38,838 bases of DNA from Pseudomonas sp. GL-B-19 (lineage in GTDB: Bacteria; Pseudomonadota; Gammaproteobacteria; Pseudomonadales; Pseudomonadaceae). The stretch is from positions 1 through 38,838 of the forward strand of contig NZ_JAHBDK010000052.1 of NCBI RefSeq assembly GCF_019956415.1. Reading direction: 5' to 3'. Under the pieces are notes generated by a model. The model saw only the letters and a list, made by a program, of their open reading frames with translations, was not told where the DNA came from and made no database searches. The position numbers and the translations under genes were made by a program. Of this stretch, positions 9,456 to 17,909 are shown one piece after another; positions within the stretch are counted from its first letter, which is position 1, and each line of letters starts with the position of its first letter.

Positions 9456-11482
9456 GTACCACGTCCAACCTGACCACTGCGCAACTGTGCAGTGGCACTC
9501 CCACGGTGTCGATTGTCGACAACCGTGGTTTGTCAGTCCGTACTTTGCAGTACAACCGTAGTGCTGTCGGCGAGGCGGCTAATGAGTTGATTGCCCAGCA
9601 ACACTACAGCATCAGTGGGCAGCTATTGAGCAGTATTGATCCCCGGTTGTTTGCTGCGCAGCAGGTCGATCCAGCGGTGTTGCCGAACTTTCGCTACCAC
9701 AACTCGCTGTCCGGCCAAGTGCTGCTGAATCAGAGCCAGGATGCCGGTCAGCAGGTCGCGCTGTATGACATCGAAACCGGGCCGGTTTGGCAGGGCAACA
9801 GTCGCGGACACCTTAAGCGGTTTGAGTATGATCCGCTGCATCGTTTGAGCAGCGTGTTTGAGCAAGACGGTACGGAACGTGAGCGGGTCAGCGAGCGTTA
9901 TGTCTATGGTGAAAACCAGGCCAATGCCGTGCAGTCCAACAGTCGCGGGCAACTGGTTCGTCACTACGACACGGCCGGGCTCAACGAAGTCGCCCGTTAC
10001 TCCATCAGCGGCCAGTCCCTGCAGATGGTCCGTCAACTGCTGCGTGATGACTCGGCGCACAGCGATTGGCAGGGCGCTGAAAACCAGTGGCCCGTGGTGC
10101 TGGAGCCCGAGCGACATCAAAGTCGCATCGGCTACAACGCACTGGGCGAAGTGCTGAACAGTGTCGATGCCAAGGGCAATCAGCAACGTCAACAGCTTGA
10201 TATTGCCGGGCAGTTGGCAAGCAGTGGCCTGACCCCGGTGGGGCAGACCGTGGAACGGCCGATCCTGGCTTCGATCACCTACAGCGCCGGCGGCCAGGTG
10301 TTGCGTGAAGCGGCAAGCAACGGGGTGATCACCGACTACCGCTACGAGCCACAAACCCTGCGCTTGAGCCGATTGATCAGCACGCGCCCGCCGCAGGTCG
10401 GGCGCAGTTCGCTGTTGCAGGACCTGAGCTACGTCTACGATCCGGTCGGCAACATCCTGTCGATCAGCGATGCGGCGATTGACAGCCGTTACCACAACAA
10501 CCAGCGGATCGAGCCGGCCAACGACTATCAGTACGATGCGCTGTATCAACTGCTCACGGCCAGCGGGCGGGAGAATGCCGGTGCAAGCCGACAAGGCCCA
10601 GCGTTGCCGGAACCGAGCAGTGCCGACCCGAATCAGTTCAGCAATTACACCCGGCAATACCGCTATGACCACGGCGGTAACCTGACCCAGGTGCGGCATG
10701 TCGGCAACCGCAATTACACCCTGGACATGCTGGTTTCCAACACGTCCAATCGTGCGGCGCAGCAGACGGAGTTCCTGACGCAGGATGATGTCGAGGGGCA
10801 GTTCGATGCCGCCGGCAACCTCAAACAGCTGGTGGTTGGCCAACCGATGACGTGGGACGGGCGCAATCAACTGCAGTCGGTTACCCAGGTGCTGCGTAGC
10901 GATAGCGATGACGACGAAGAACACTACCAATATGACGGCGGTGGCGCCCGGGTACGCAAAACCACGGTGAGTCATACCAGTGGTACGACCCGTCGTGCGC
11001 AGGTGATCTATTTGCCGGGGCTGGAACTGCGCCGAACCCAGAGAACACAAGACGCCACCACTCTCACTGAGGAAGAGTTGCACGTGGTTAGCATGGGTAG
11101 CGCCGGCCGTCAGCAAGTGCGGCTCTTGCACTGGGTAACGGGCAAACCCGACGATATTCCCAATGACCAACTGCGCGCCAGCCTGGACAACCAGATTGAT
11201 TCGAGTTTGCTTGAACTGGATCAGAACGCAAATGTGCTGACCCAGGAGGAGTATTACCCTTTTGGTGGCACCGCCGTATGGTCGGGGAAAAACGCCAGTG
11301 AGACCAAGTACAAGTTTGTGCGCTACTCGGGTAAGGAGCGTGATGCGACGGGGTTGTATTACTACGGCATCCGCTACTATGCACCCTGGCTGCAGCGCTG
11401 GATTAACCCGGACCCGGCAGGTACCGAGGATGGATTGAATTTGTATCGGATGGTCAGAAATAATCCCGTCTCACACTATGAC
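9452..11482 (+). repeat. Rhs core repeat copy 1 (near-identical to 12528-14558)
   Basis: The first 677 codons of tccC1 and tccC2 align without any length difference and with only scattered substitutions. The shared Asp codon (residue 677) falls at 11480 here and at 14556 in the second copy. The copies lose similarity shortly after that point, at the start of the toxin domains. They form a direct repeat of about 2 kb, 3076 bp apart, and are a likely substrate for homologous recombination. Confidence 0.95.
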
Positions 11483-12346
11483 CCCAATGGCGCGGGCACA
11501 AAGAATGGAGTGATCTATGTGCCGTTTAGCGGGGTGGATGGAATCAGGTCTGCTGCTGGAAGGAATATCAGTCGAAACAAGAGGGGTAAATCTGTTTTTG
11601 ATCTAATCGCCAAAAACGATGTGGATAAAAATACCCTGGATATGGATAGACGGTTCAGGATAGCGGGACATAATAAAACCATAACTGAAATAAATGCGAT
11701 CGTTCAAGGGTTCGGAGGTAATCAGGCGGCCCAACAACATATGGGGAATGCTAAGTATAATGATCAAGTAGATCATCTTAATAACGTGACGGAAGAGTTA
11801 GCCCAGTTGGGGCAGCTGAACATTAAAAGTAACCAGTCGGGGCAGGAACTTGCTAATCTTGATCCGGCTAACAATAAAATTTACATTTTTGGTCATGGTA
11901 CGGCAGGAGATAATAAACTGGACTCGGCAACGGCCAAACCGATAATTACAATCAGCGCTTCTGAGCTGGCAAAACAGTTTGCCGATGGAGGACTATCCAA
12001 AGACTTTGTCGATTTCCGACTGCTTTCTTGCAATGGCGGGGATATAGAAGACCCTGTTTCATTCGCTGCTAAGGACCTGAATGATGCCGCAGCGCCGACC
12101 GGAGTGTTTGTCAGTTTGAGGAAGTTTTTCGGAGTACCCAAACAATCATTTGCTCAATCATTTGCCAATGCATTGGCCAATGAGGGGTTCACAAAGGCGG
12201 AGGTGACTGGTTATCAGGGGGAAGGTCGTATCTATAGCATGACGGATCACCAGGTGCGGTCAATTGGTGAGGGTGCGACGCAGTTACGCTCTAGACAAAG
12301 CGCGGTCAAGAAAGTATTCCGCGGTACCAAGGGAGGGAGGGTTTAA
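9452..12346 (+). CDS. tccC: TccC-like Rhs toxin with putative clan CD (C80/caspase-like) peptidase C-terminus
   Basis: This is a 964-aa TcC subunit. Residues 1 to about 676 are Rhs/YD-repeat shell ending in the conserved core signature (YYYGIRYYAPWLQRW, then NPDPAGTEDGLNLYRM and YDPNG at 677-680), where Tc/Rhs proteins self-cleave. Residues from about 681 are the variable effector. They contain IYIFGHG (His815) and, 45 residues later, DFRLLSCNGG (Cys860). Each motif follows a short hydrophobic strand. This is the His-Gly / Cys arrangement of clan CD peptidases, and both the motifs and the spacing resemble the clostridial toxin C80 domain. The family assignment of the effector is my inference; the Rhs core is certain. 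The effector DNA is more AT-rich than the core. The start ATG overlaps the tcaC stop by 4 bp. Confidence 0.93.
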   Translation: MSTTSNLTTAQLCSGTPTVSIVDNRGLSVRTLQYNRSAVGEAANELIAQQHYSISGQLLSSIDPRLFAAQQVDPAVLPNFRYHNSLSGQVLLNQSQDAGQQVALYDIETGPVWQGNSRGHLKRFEYDPLHRLSSVFEQDGTERERVSERYVYGENQANAVQSNSRGQLVRHYDTAGLNEVARYSISGQSLQMVRQLLRDDSAHSDWQGAENQWPVVLEPERHQSRIGYNALGEVLNSVDAKGNQQRQQLDIAGQLASSGLTPVGQTVERPILASITYSAGGQVLREAASNGVITDYRYEPQTLRLSRLISTRPPQVGRSSLLQDLSYVYDPVGNILSISDAAIDSRYHNNQRIEPANDYQYDALYQLLTASGRENAGASRQGPALPEPSSADPNQFSNYTRQYRYDHGGNLTQVRHVGNRNYTLDMLVSNTSNRAAQQTEFLTQDDVEGQFDAAGNLKQLVVGQPMTWDGRNQLQSVTQVLRSDSDDDEEHYQYDGGGARVRKTTVSHTSGTTRRAQVIYLPGLELRRTQRTQDATTLTEEELHVVSMGSAGRQQVRLLHWVTGKPDDIPNDQLRASLDNQIDSSLLELDQNANVLTQEEYYPFGGTAVWSGKNASETKYKFVRYSGKERDATGLYYYGIRYYAPWLQRWINPDPAGTEDGLNLYRMVRNNPVSHYDPNGAGTKNGVIYVPFSGVDGIRSAAGRNISRNKRGKSVFDLIAKNDVDKNTLDMDRRFRIAGHNKTITEINAIVQGFGGNQAAQQHMGNAKYNDQVDHLNNVTEELAQLGQLNIKSNQSGQELANLDPANNKIYIFGHGTAGDNKLDSATAKPIITISASELAKQFADGGLSKDFVDFRLLSCNGGDIEDPVSFAAKDLNDAAAPTGVFVSLRKFFGVPKQSFAQSFANALANEGFTKAEVTGYQGEGRIYSMTDHQVRSIGEGATQLRSRQSAVKKVFRGTKGGRV

Positions 12347-12429
12347 GAAGCGCCTGAAGTCACTGCTTAGACCTTGTATCTTTAGGGGTGACCTGAAGTA
12401 GCCATGTATTTGTGGCTAACTCCAGGGGC

Positions 12430-12527
12430 CTGAACTCCAAAGTGAGCTACAGCACAATTACCTTTTGACGTTTAACGGTCGGCTGCGTTCGCGCGCTTGA
12501 CGACCCTTCCTGGCTGAGGGCATTTTC
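12430..12527 (+). pseudogene. tcaC remnant (internally deleted duplicate)
   Basis: Bases 12430-12497 match the inside of tcaC at about 8800-8867 with a few substitutions, including the shared stretch AGCACAATTACCTT. Bases from about 12505 to the tccC2 ATG then match the last bases of tcaC just before the tccC1 ATG (CCTTCC...GAGGGCATT.TCATGAG). The roughly 560 bp between these tcaC segments are missing. This is the scar of a tcaC-tccC duplication in which the tcaC copy was deleted internally. It leaves tccC2 with a native-like upstream sequence but no intact tcaC translation to couple to. Bases 12347-12429 show no recognisable gene, only a weak TAGCCA/TGGCTA hairpin. Confidence 0.85.
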
Positions 12528-14558
12528 ATGAGTAGCACTTCCAATCTAACCACTGCGCAACTGTGCAGTGGCACTCCCACGGTATCGGTTGTCGACAATC
12601 GTGGTTTGTCAGTCCGTACGCTGCAGTACAACCGTAATGCTGTCGGCGAGGCGGCTAATGAGTTGATTGCCCAACAACGCTACAGCATCAGTGGGCAACT
12701 ATTGAGCAGTATTGATCCTCGGTTATTTGCTGCGCAGCAGGTCGATCCAGCGGTGTTGCCGAACTTTCGCTACCACAACTCGCTGTCCGGCCAAGTGCTG
12801 CTGAGTCAGAGCCAGGATGCCGGTCAGCAGGTCACGCTGTATGACATCGAAACCGGGCCGGTTTGGCAGGGCAACAGTCGCGGACACCTCAAGCGGTTTG
12901 AGTATGACCCGCAGCATCGTTTGAGCAGTGTGTTTGAGCAAGACGGTACGGAGCGTGAGCGGGTCAGCGAGCGTTATGTCTATGGTGAAAACCAGGCCAA
13001 TGCCGTGCAGTCCAACAGTCGCGGGCAACTGGTTCGTCACTACGACACGGCCGGGCTCAACGAAGTCGCCCATTACTCCATCGGCGGCCAGTCTCTGCAG
13101 ATGGTCCGTCAACTGTTGCGGGATGACTCGGCGAACAGCGATTGGCAGGGCGCTGAAACCCTGTGGCCTGTAGTACTGGAGCCCGAGCGACATCAAAGTC
13201 GCATCGGCTACAACGCACTGGGCGAAGTGCTGAACAGTGTCGATGCCAAGGGTAATCAGCAACGTCAGCAGCTTGATATTGCCGGGCAGTTGGCAAGCAG
13301 TGGCCTGACCCTGGTGGGGCAGACCGTGGAACGCCCGATCCTGACTTCGATCACCTACAGCGCCGGCGGCCAGGTGTTGCGTGAAGCGGCGAGCAACGGG
13401 GTGGTCACCGACTACCGCTACGAGCCGCAAACCCTGCGCTTGAGCCGGTTGATCAGCACGCGCCCGCCGCAGGTCGGGCGCAGTTCGCTGTTGCAGGACC
13501 TGAGCTACGTCTACGATCCGGTGGGCAACATCCTGTCGATCAGCGATGCGGCGATTGACAGCCGTTACCACAACAACCAGCAGATCGAGCCGGCCAACGA
13601 CTATCAGTACGATGCGTTGTATCAACTGCTCACGGCCAGCGGACGGGAGAATGTCGGGGCAAGCCGACAAGGCCCCGGGTTGCCGGCAGCGAGCAGTGCC
13701 GACTCGAACCAGTACAGCAATTACACCCGGCGATACCGCTATGACCACGGCGGTAACCTGACCCAGGTGCGGCATGTCGGCAACCGCAATTACACCCTCG
13801 ACATGCTGGTTTCCAACACGTCCAATCGTGCGGCGCAGCAGACGGAGTTCCTGACGCAGGATGATGTCTAGGGGCAGTTCGATGCCGCGGGCAACCTCCA
13901 GCAACTGGTGGCGGGCCAACCGCTGCTCTGGGATGGGCGCAATCAACTGCAGCGGGTCACCCAGGTCCAGCGCAGCGGTCCCGATGATGACGAAGAGCAT
14001 TACCAATACGATGGTAGCGGCGCCCGGGTACGCAAAACCACGGTGAGTCATACCAGCGGTACGGCCCGTCGTGCGCAGGTGATCTATTTGCCCGGGTTGG
14101 AGTTACGCCGGACCGAGAGCACGCAAGGCAGTAGCACCCGTCTCGAGGAAGAGTTGCAGGTCATCAGTGTTGGCAGCGCTGGTCGCCAGCAAGTACGGGT
14201 GTTGCACTGGGAAGCAGGCAAACCGGACGATATACCCAATGACCAATCGCGCGGCAGTCTGGACAACCAGATTGGTTCGAGCTTGCTCGAGCTGGACCAG
14301 CACGCGGACATACTGACCCAGGAAGAATATTACCCGTTTGGCGGTACGGCGGTGTGGTCGGGGAAAAATGCCAGCGAAACCAAGTACAAGTTTGTGCGCT
14401 ATTCGGGCAAGGAACGCGATGCGACGGGGCTGTATTATTACGGGTTCCGTTATTACGCGCCGTGGCTGGGTCGTTGGTTGAATCCGGATCCGGCTGGGAC
14501 CGTGGATGGGCTCAACCTGTTTTGTATGGTCAGAAATAACCCCATTCGTTTTGTTGAT
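12528..14558 (+). repeat. Rhs core repeat copy 2 (near-identical to 9452-11482)
   Basis: This is the partner of the ~2-kb direct repeat described for tccC1. It has the same length to the conserved Asp677 codon, with scattered point differences including the GAG-to-TAG change at 13869. Confidence 0.95.
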
Positions 14559-15296
14559 GAATCTGGGCTATTCACAGTAGATGACATTTTGAATGGTGAG
14601 CTGGGTATTGATGAAGAGTCACTGCGACAGGCTTTCAATACGGATGGTGCATGGACGGAATTGGTAAGTATTTTGAAGAGTACATATCCTGACCTGCCCA
14701 ATCATGAGTTTGACGAATTTACTAGCGATGCAACAAATTGGTTCACTACATCAGGACAGCTAAGTGGCATCGCAAGCTCAGAAAACAACCCGAGCGAAAG
14801 TGGGACCTTAGATGAAACCGATGTTACTGATGTTTCTCCGCTCAACTCCTTTCACCAGGAGATACGAAACTCTCTGAGAATAGAGGAAGGGGAATTTATA
14901 TTTCGTGGGGACTTGAGAAGTCCTGATGAAATATTCAAAGAAGGATTTACACCTAGAGGTCGATCTGATGATCTTACCGAATATGTACACAGTAATACTG
15001 ACAGTATTTATGTGGGATTTTCAAAAAAGGAAAAAATAGCAAGAATATATGCCAATCAAAAGGATGTCGGTGGGTATTTATATGTAGTTAAGCGCCAAGG
15101 CCACCATATTGATATTAACTCTGAGTTGAAAAAGCCAGGAAGATGGCCAGCAGGAGAGTACAGGTTTTATGAATATGCGGAAGAAATTTCTGTTCCTGGG
15201 GGAGTTAAACCAGCGGAAGTTATAAAAGCCTACCCAGTAAGCGACAAGAAAAAATATACGGCAAGTGCAATCTACAATCCATATGTAGAAAATTAG
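12528..15296 (+). pseudogene. tccC: Second TccC-like Rhs toxin, cholera/pertussis-type ADP-ribosyltransferase C-terminus, amber-interrupted
   Basis: The frame runs 922 codons with one stop, TAG at 13869-13871 (codon 448), where tccC1 has GAG. The Rhs core matches tccC1 to Asp677. The C-terminus (about 681-922) differs. It carries IFRGDLRSPDEIFKEGF (Arg793), GFTPRGRSDDL, YVGFSKK (830-832) and AEEISVPGGV with Glu886. These correspond in order to the Arg, STS and catalytic Glu regions of cholera toxin A1 and pertussis S1. The STS position reads Gly-Phe-Ser, and the first Glu/Gln of the ExE motif is Ala884. The part after the stop has a possible GTG restart at 13908 but would lack half the shell. 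It is probably non-functional unless the amber codon is suppressed or sometimes reverts. Confidence 0.9.
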
Positions 15297-15358
15297 AACC
15301 GGGCGCTCTCAAGGACTAAGTGCAACACCTGACCACTTAAGTACGGTTCTTAGGGGAG

Positions 15359-15380
15359 GCAGGAGTGGTAACACTCCTGC
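15359..15380 (+). terminator. Hairpin downstream of tccC2, possible terminator
   Basis: There is a perfect 9-bp stem, GCAGGAGTG / CACTCCTGC, with a GTAA loop, followed by TTTA. It lies 62 bp after the tccC2 stop and just before IS debris. The T tract is short, so termination is plausible but not certain. Confidence 0.45.
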
Positions 15381-15389
15381 TTTACCCGA

Positions 15390-15844
15390 CTGAAGGCGCA
15401 TATCGGCGCTGATCTGGAGTCGGGACTGGTTCATCATGTTCACGGCACGGCGGCCACTGTGGCCGACGTAACCCAAGTTACTGAATTGCTAAATAGCGAC
15501 GGAAGCGCGGTGTACGCAGACGCGGGATACACCGGTGCTGAGAAGCGTGAAGAGCATGAAAGTCGTAAAGTGATCTGGCAAATTGCCTCGCGGCGCATCA
15601 CCTATTTCAAGTTGAAAAACGCAGCCTGCTCGACAAGGCCGAGTGCAAAATCGAGTATTGCAAAGCTCAGACGCGAGCCAAAAATGAACACCCTTTTCGG
15701 GTAATCAAGCGCCAGTTTGGTTATGTGAAAGCGCGCTTTCGTGGGCTGGCGAAAAACATCGGGCAGCAGACAACGTTGTTCGCTTTGTCGAACCTGTGGA
15801 TGGCTCGAAAGCGGCTGACGGGTATGGGCGAGGTGCGCCTGTAA
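15390..15844 (+). pseudogene. IS5-family transposase remnant (C-terminal part, frameshifted)
   Basis: Translation from 15390 gives LKAHIGADLESGLVHHVHG and VYADAGYTGAEKREEH, typical of the IS5-group DDE transposase around the second Asp. A frameshift near 15618 moves the match to another frame (RSLLDKAECKIEYC, then RVIKRQFGYVKARFRGLAKN and ALSNLWMARKRL), which ends at TAA 15842-15844. The N-terminal half and the start codon are missing. The next 240 bp (15845-16084) hold no gene I recognise. Confidence 0.85.
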
Positions 15845-16046
15845 TGCGGGCAATTGCCCTGAAACTGCGCGATCAGAGGAAAGAGCCGTGAATTAAGGAC
15901 AAGAAGGTCTGTTTTTCGACCGACTCATGATTTTTTGAACCTCAAGTAGTGAGGCAATCAAAAATCCGTGGGTACTTCAGACCTTCCCTAGGTTCTTTAC
16001 GAAATCCCTTGAAATCTCCATCACTGTAAAATCCGCCACCATCCGG

Positions 16047-16082
16047 GCCAGGAAGCCAGGAAGCCAGGAAGCCAGGAAGCCA
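16047..16082 (+). repeat. 8-bp tandem repeat (GCCAGGAA, 4.5 copies)
   Basis: Four perfect direct copies of GCCAGGAA are followed by GCCA. They sit just upstream of the first recognisable residues of the IS427-type transposase remnant. This is too short and spacerless for CRISPR, and it is probably slippage-generated. Confidence 0.9.
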
Positions 16083-16084
16083 AG

Positions 16085-16724
16085 ACGGCAAAACAGTATG
16101 AACTCCCCGATGCAGCCTGGGAATCGGTGGCGGATATCTTCAGTGAAAGCCGGCGTAGCGGACTCCCACGAGCAGATGATTGCTTGATGCTCAACGGCGT
16201 GCTCTGGGTGCTCTGCTCAGGTGCTGCCTGGCGCGACATGCCCGAGCGCTTCGGCCCTTGGTCAACTGTGTATCAACGCTTTCGTGACGGGCATAATCGG
16301 GGGGCTTTCAACCAGATGCTCAAGCGACTTCACATCAAGTTGAACGAGCTAAGGTTATACGCCCCCCGAGCCTCTTCCGGCGCCGGGAAAAGGGGCCTGA
16401 AGAACCGCTAAATCATGCGTTGGGCCGCAGTCGCGGTGGCCTCCTGATCAAGATTCATATGCTCTGCGATTCGAACGTAATCGCTTTGTGTTTCAACCTG
16501 CCAAGGCTGTTCGCCAAGCCCAATTACCGACAACGCAACATTATCGAGCGCATGTTTGACTGGCTGGTGGATCGCCACGAATAAACAGACGTTACGACAA
16601 GCTGGCTAAAAGTTTTAGGGCAATAGTCTCTCTGACTTGCACCATGCGCTGTTTACGACGGTACTTTTCCTACACTGTCTGGTCTTTGTTTGTGTCGGTG
16701 TTAAAGTATGTCGCTGGTTTGTAA
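16085..16724 (+). pseudogene. IS5-family (IS427-type) transposase remnant with deletion and frameshifts
   Basis: Three pieces of one transposase appear in order. The N-terminal DUF4096-like part (QYELPDAAWESVADIF, then SGAAWRDMPERFGPWSTVYQ) runs to about 16346. A middle piece reads GPEEPLNHALGRSRGG and KIHMLCDSN, and jumps directly to NYRQRNIIERMFDWLVD, so catalytic-core sequence is missing. A last piece in a shifted frame (RRYDKLAKSFRAIVSLTC, then MRCLRRYFSY) ends at TAA 16722-16724. It cannot be active. Together with the preceding IS5 remnant it marks the right edge of the Tc block. Confidence 0.85.
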
Positions 16725-16746
16725 TGTGTAAGGATGTTTCTATCTG

Positions 16747-16778
16747 TGTGCCGCAATACCGATAAGTGGGGCGGCACA
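16747..16778 (-). terminator. 8-bp inverted repeat after the IprA-like gene, possible terminator
   Basis: TGTGCCGC and GCGGCACA are separated by 16 nt, starting about 19 bp downstream of the stop of the leftward regulator gene at 16797. No T tract follows on the minus strand, so this may be only a 3'-end hairpin. Confidence 0.3.
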
Positions 16779-16796
16779 TCAGTTTATAGGAAGGGG

Positions 16797-17447
16797 TTAA
16801 TACCCCTCGGGGAGGGTTTTCGTGATTTTTATGAGATGTCCGCCTTCCATTTCAATATAGCCTCCTTGTTTCAATGCTTTCATGATTGATAGCGCGTGTG
16901 ATCTGGAAACTCCCGTCGTATCGGTGACAAATGATATGGCTGTGAATTTCTCCCTGATGGAATTTGGTAGTTCATTCATCCACTCCAATGCTGATTTTAC
17001 TTCCGCGTAGCTATCCCCCAGGCACTGATTTAGCCATTTGCTTGAAAGGTTGCTGGTATTCCAGGTCATAAAGTCAAAAATCCCTTTTAGCAGATTTCTG
17101 TCGGCAGCAGCCAGATGAATGTTTTCCATAGGGAGTTCATAATAAGTAGATCGCGATAGTACTTCGTAGCGGCCTGATGGGCCGGTGTAACTAGGCGGTT
17201 GATGGTCGAGCACAACGATTCCACCAGGTCCAATAATGTTGATGACTTTATGGCCGCCGATCAATAATCGCCATGCGCCGCTTTCAATCGTGAATATTGA
17301 GTGTTCGGTGATTCCTGATAGTTTCTCTCCGGCGTCAATCGTTTTTCGGAAGCCGTTTTTTTTTATCCATGTGTACAGGTAATGAATACTGGCGCCAACA
17401 AGTTTGTTGTTGCCACAATTGAAGCCGGACAGATGAATTTTGTTCAT
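16797..17447 (-). CDS. IprA/YaiV-like winged-helix regulator
   Basis: This 216-aa protein has two parts. The N-terminal half (about 20-130) has a cNMP-binding-like beta fold (AGEKLSGITEHSIFTIESG, then KVINIIGPGGIVVLDH). The C-terminal half (about 160-212) has a Crp-type winged helix (VTDTTGVSRSHALSIMKAL as the helix-turn-helix, then GGYIEMEGGHLIKI as the wing). This is the architecture of IprA (YaiV) of enterics, which affects peroxide resistance, and of many uncharacterised homologues. There is no obvious cyclic-nucleotide phosphate-binding signature. It stands alone on the minus strand between IS debris and an AT-rich gap. Regulation of the Tc genes is possible but not shown. Confidence 0.75.
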   Translation of the reverse strand: MNKIHLSGFNCGNNKLVGASIHYLYTWIKKNGFRKTIDAGEKLSGITEHSIFTIESGAWRLLIGGHKVINIIGPGGIVVLDHQPPSYTGPSGRYEVLSRSTYYELPMENIHLAAADRNLLKGIFDFMTWNTSNLSSKWLNQCLGDSYAEVKSALEWMNELPNSIREKFTAISFVTDTTGVSRSHALSIMKALKQGGYIEMEGGHLIKITKTLPEGY

Positions 17448-17909
17448 TTTAGGCCCTGTTGTTTTTGTGGGAGATGAATTTCATTAATGATCTGGGATTG
17501 GTTTCCTTTGGTTTTCAGTATTTCACGGCGTGAATGGCAGCTATTTGTTATTAAATGCGCGTTTTGCGTAAGCGTTGTACTAAGCTATGTTCTTGGGGTA
17601 AGTAATTTCAATTGAGAGTCTGATTGCGGACCGGTTTTTTTTGTCGGGGGGATTAGTTGGTTTGTCGTAATTATTTGTTACTTTTTATTGCGAAAGTTAG
17701 TTCTCGCGAAGTGGCGGAGAGAGGCTGTCTAAGGCGGGGGAGGGGGAGGTCGAGGTGGATGCGGAATTTGGTTCTGGCTATGAAACGTAGACGCATTGAT
17801 AGTATGTGGTAGGTAATATTTTGATATTTTCATTGCGATATGTGAGTAGATGTTTCGTTAGGCGCGATTCACGTCGCGCCACTCCATTGCTTCAACCCAC
17901 CTTGTCTTC
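17448..17909. other. AT-rich intergenic region without a recognisable gene
   Basis: This 462-bp stretch should contain the promoter of the leftward IprA-like gene. The palindrome ATGAATTTCAT lies about 25 bp upstream of that start, and a related ATGAA-N5-TTCAT overlaps the start codon. T-rich tracts dominate the middle. I see no credible ORF, RNA gene or strong terminator. Confidence 0.6.

Noticed and set aside
9623..11170. 515-codon open frame on the minus strand opposite tccC1, with a 442-codon equivalent opposite tccC2 (12723-14051)
   Set aside because: Both are mirror frames of the Rhs-coding strand in high-GC DNA. They have low-complexity, Arg/Val/Gln-rich translations and no domain, ribosome site or promoter of their own.
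15602..15853. 83-codon minus-strand frame over the IS5 remnant
   Set aside because: It is a shadow of the frameshifted transposase, whose plus-strand translation shows clear IS5 motifs.
16047..16082. Tandem GCCAGGAA repeats as a CRISPR array
   Set aside because: The units are 8 bp with no spacers and no cas genes nearby.
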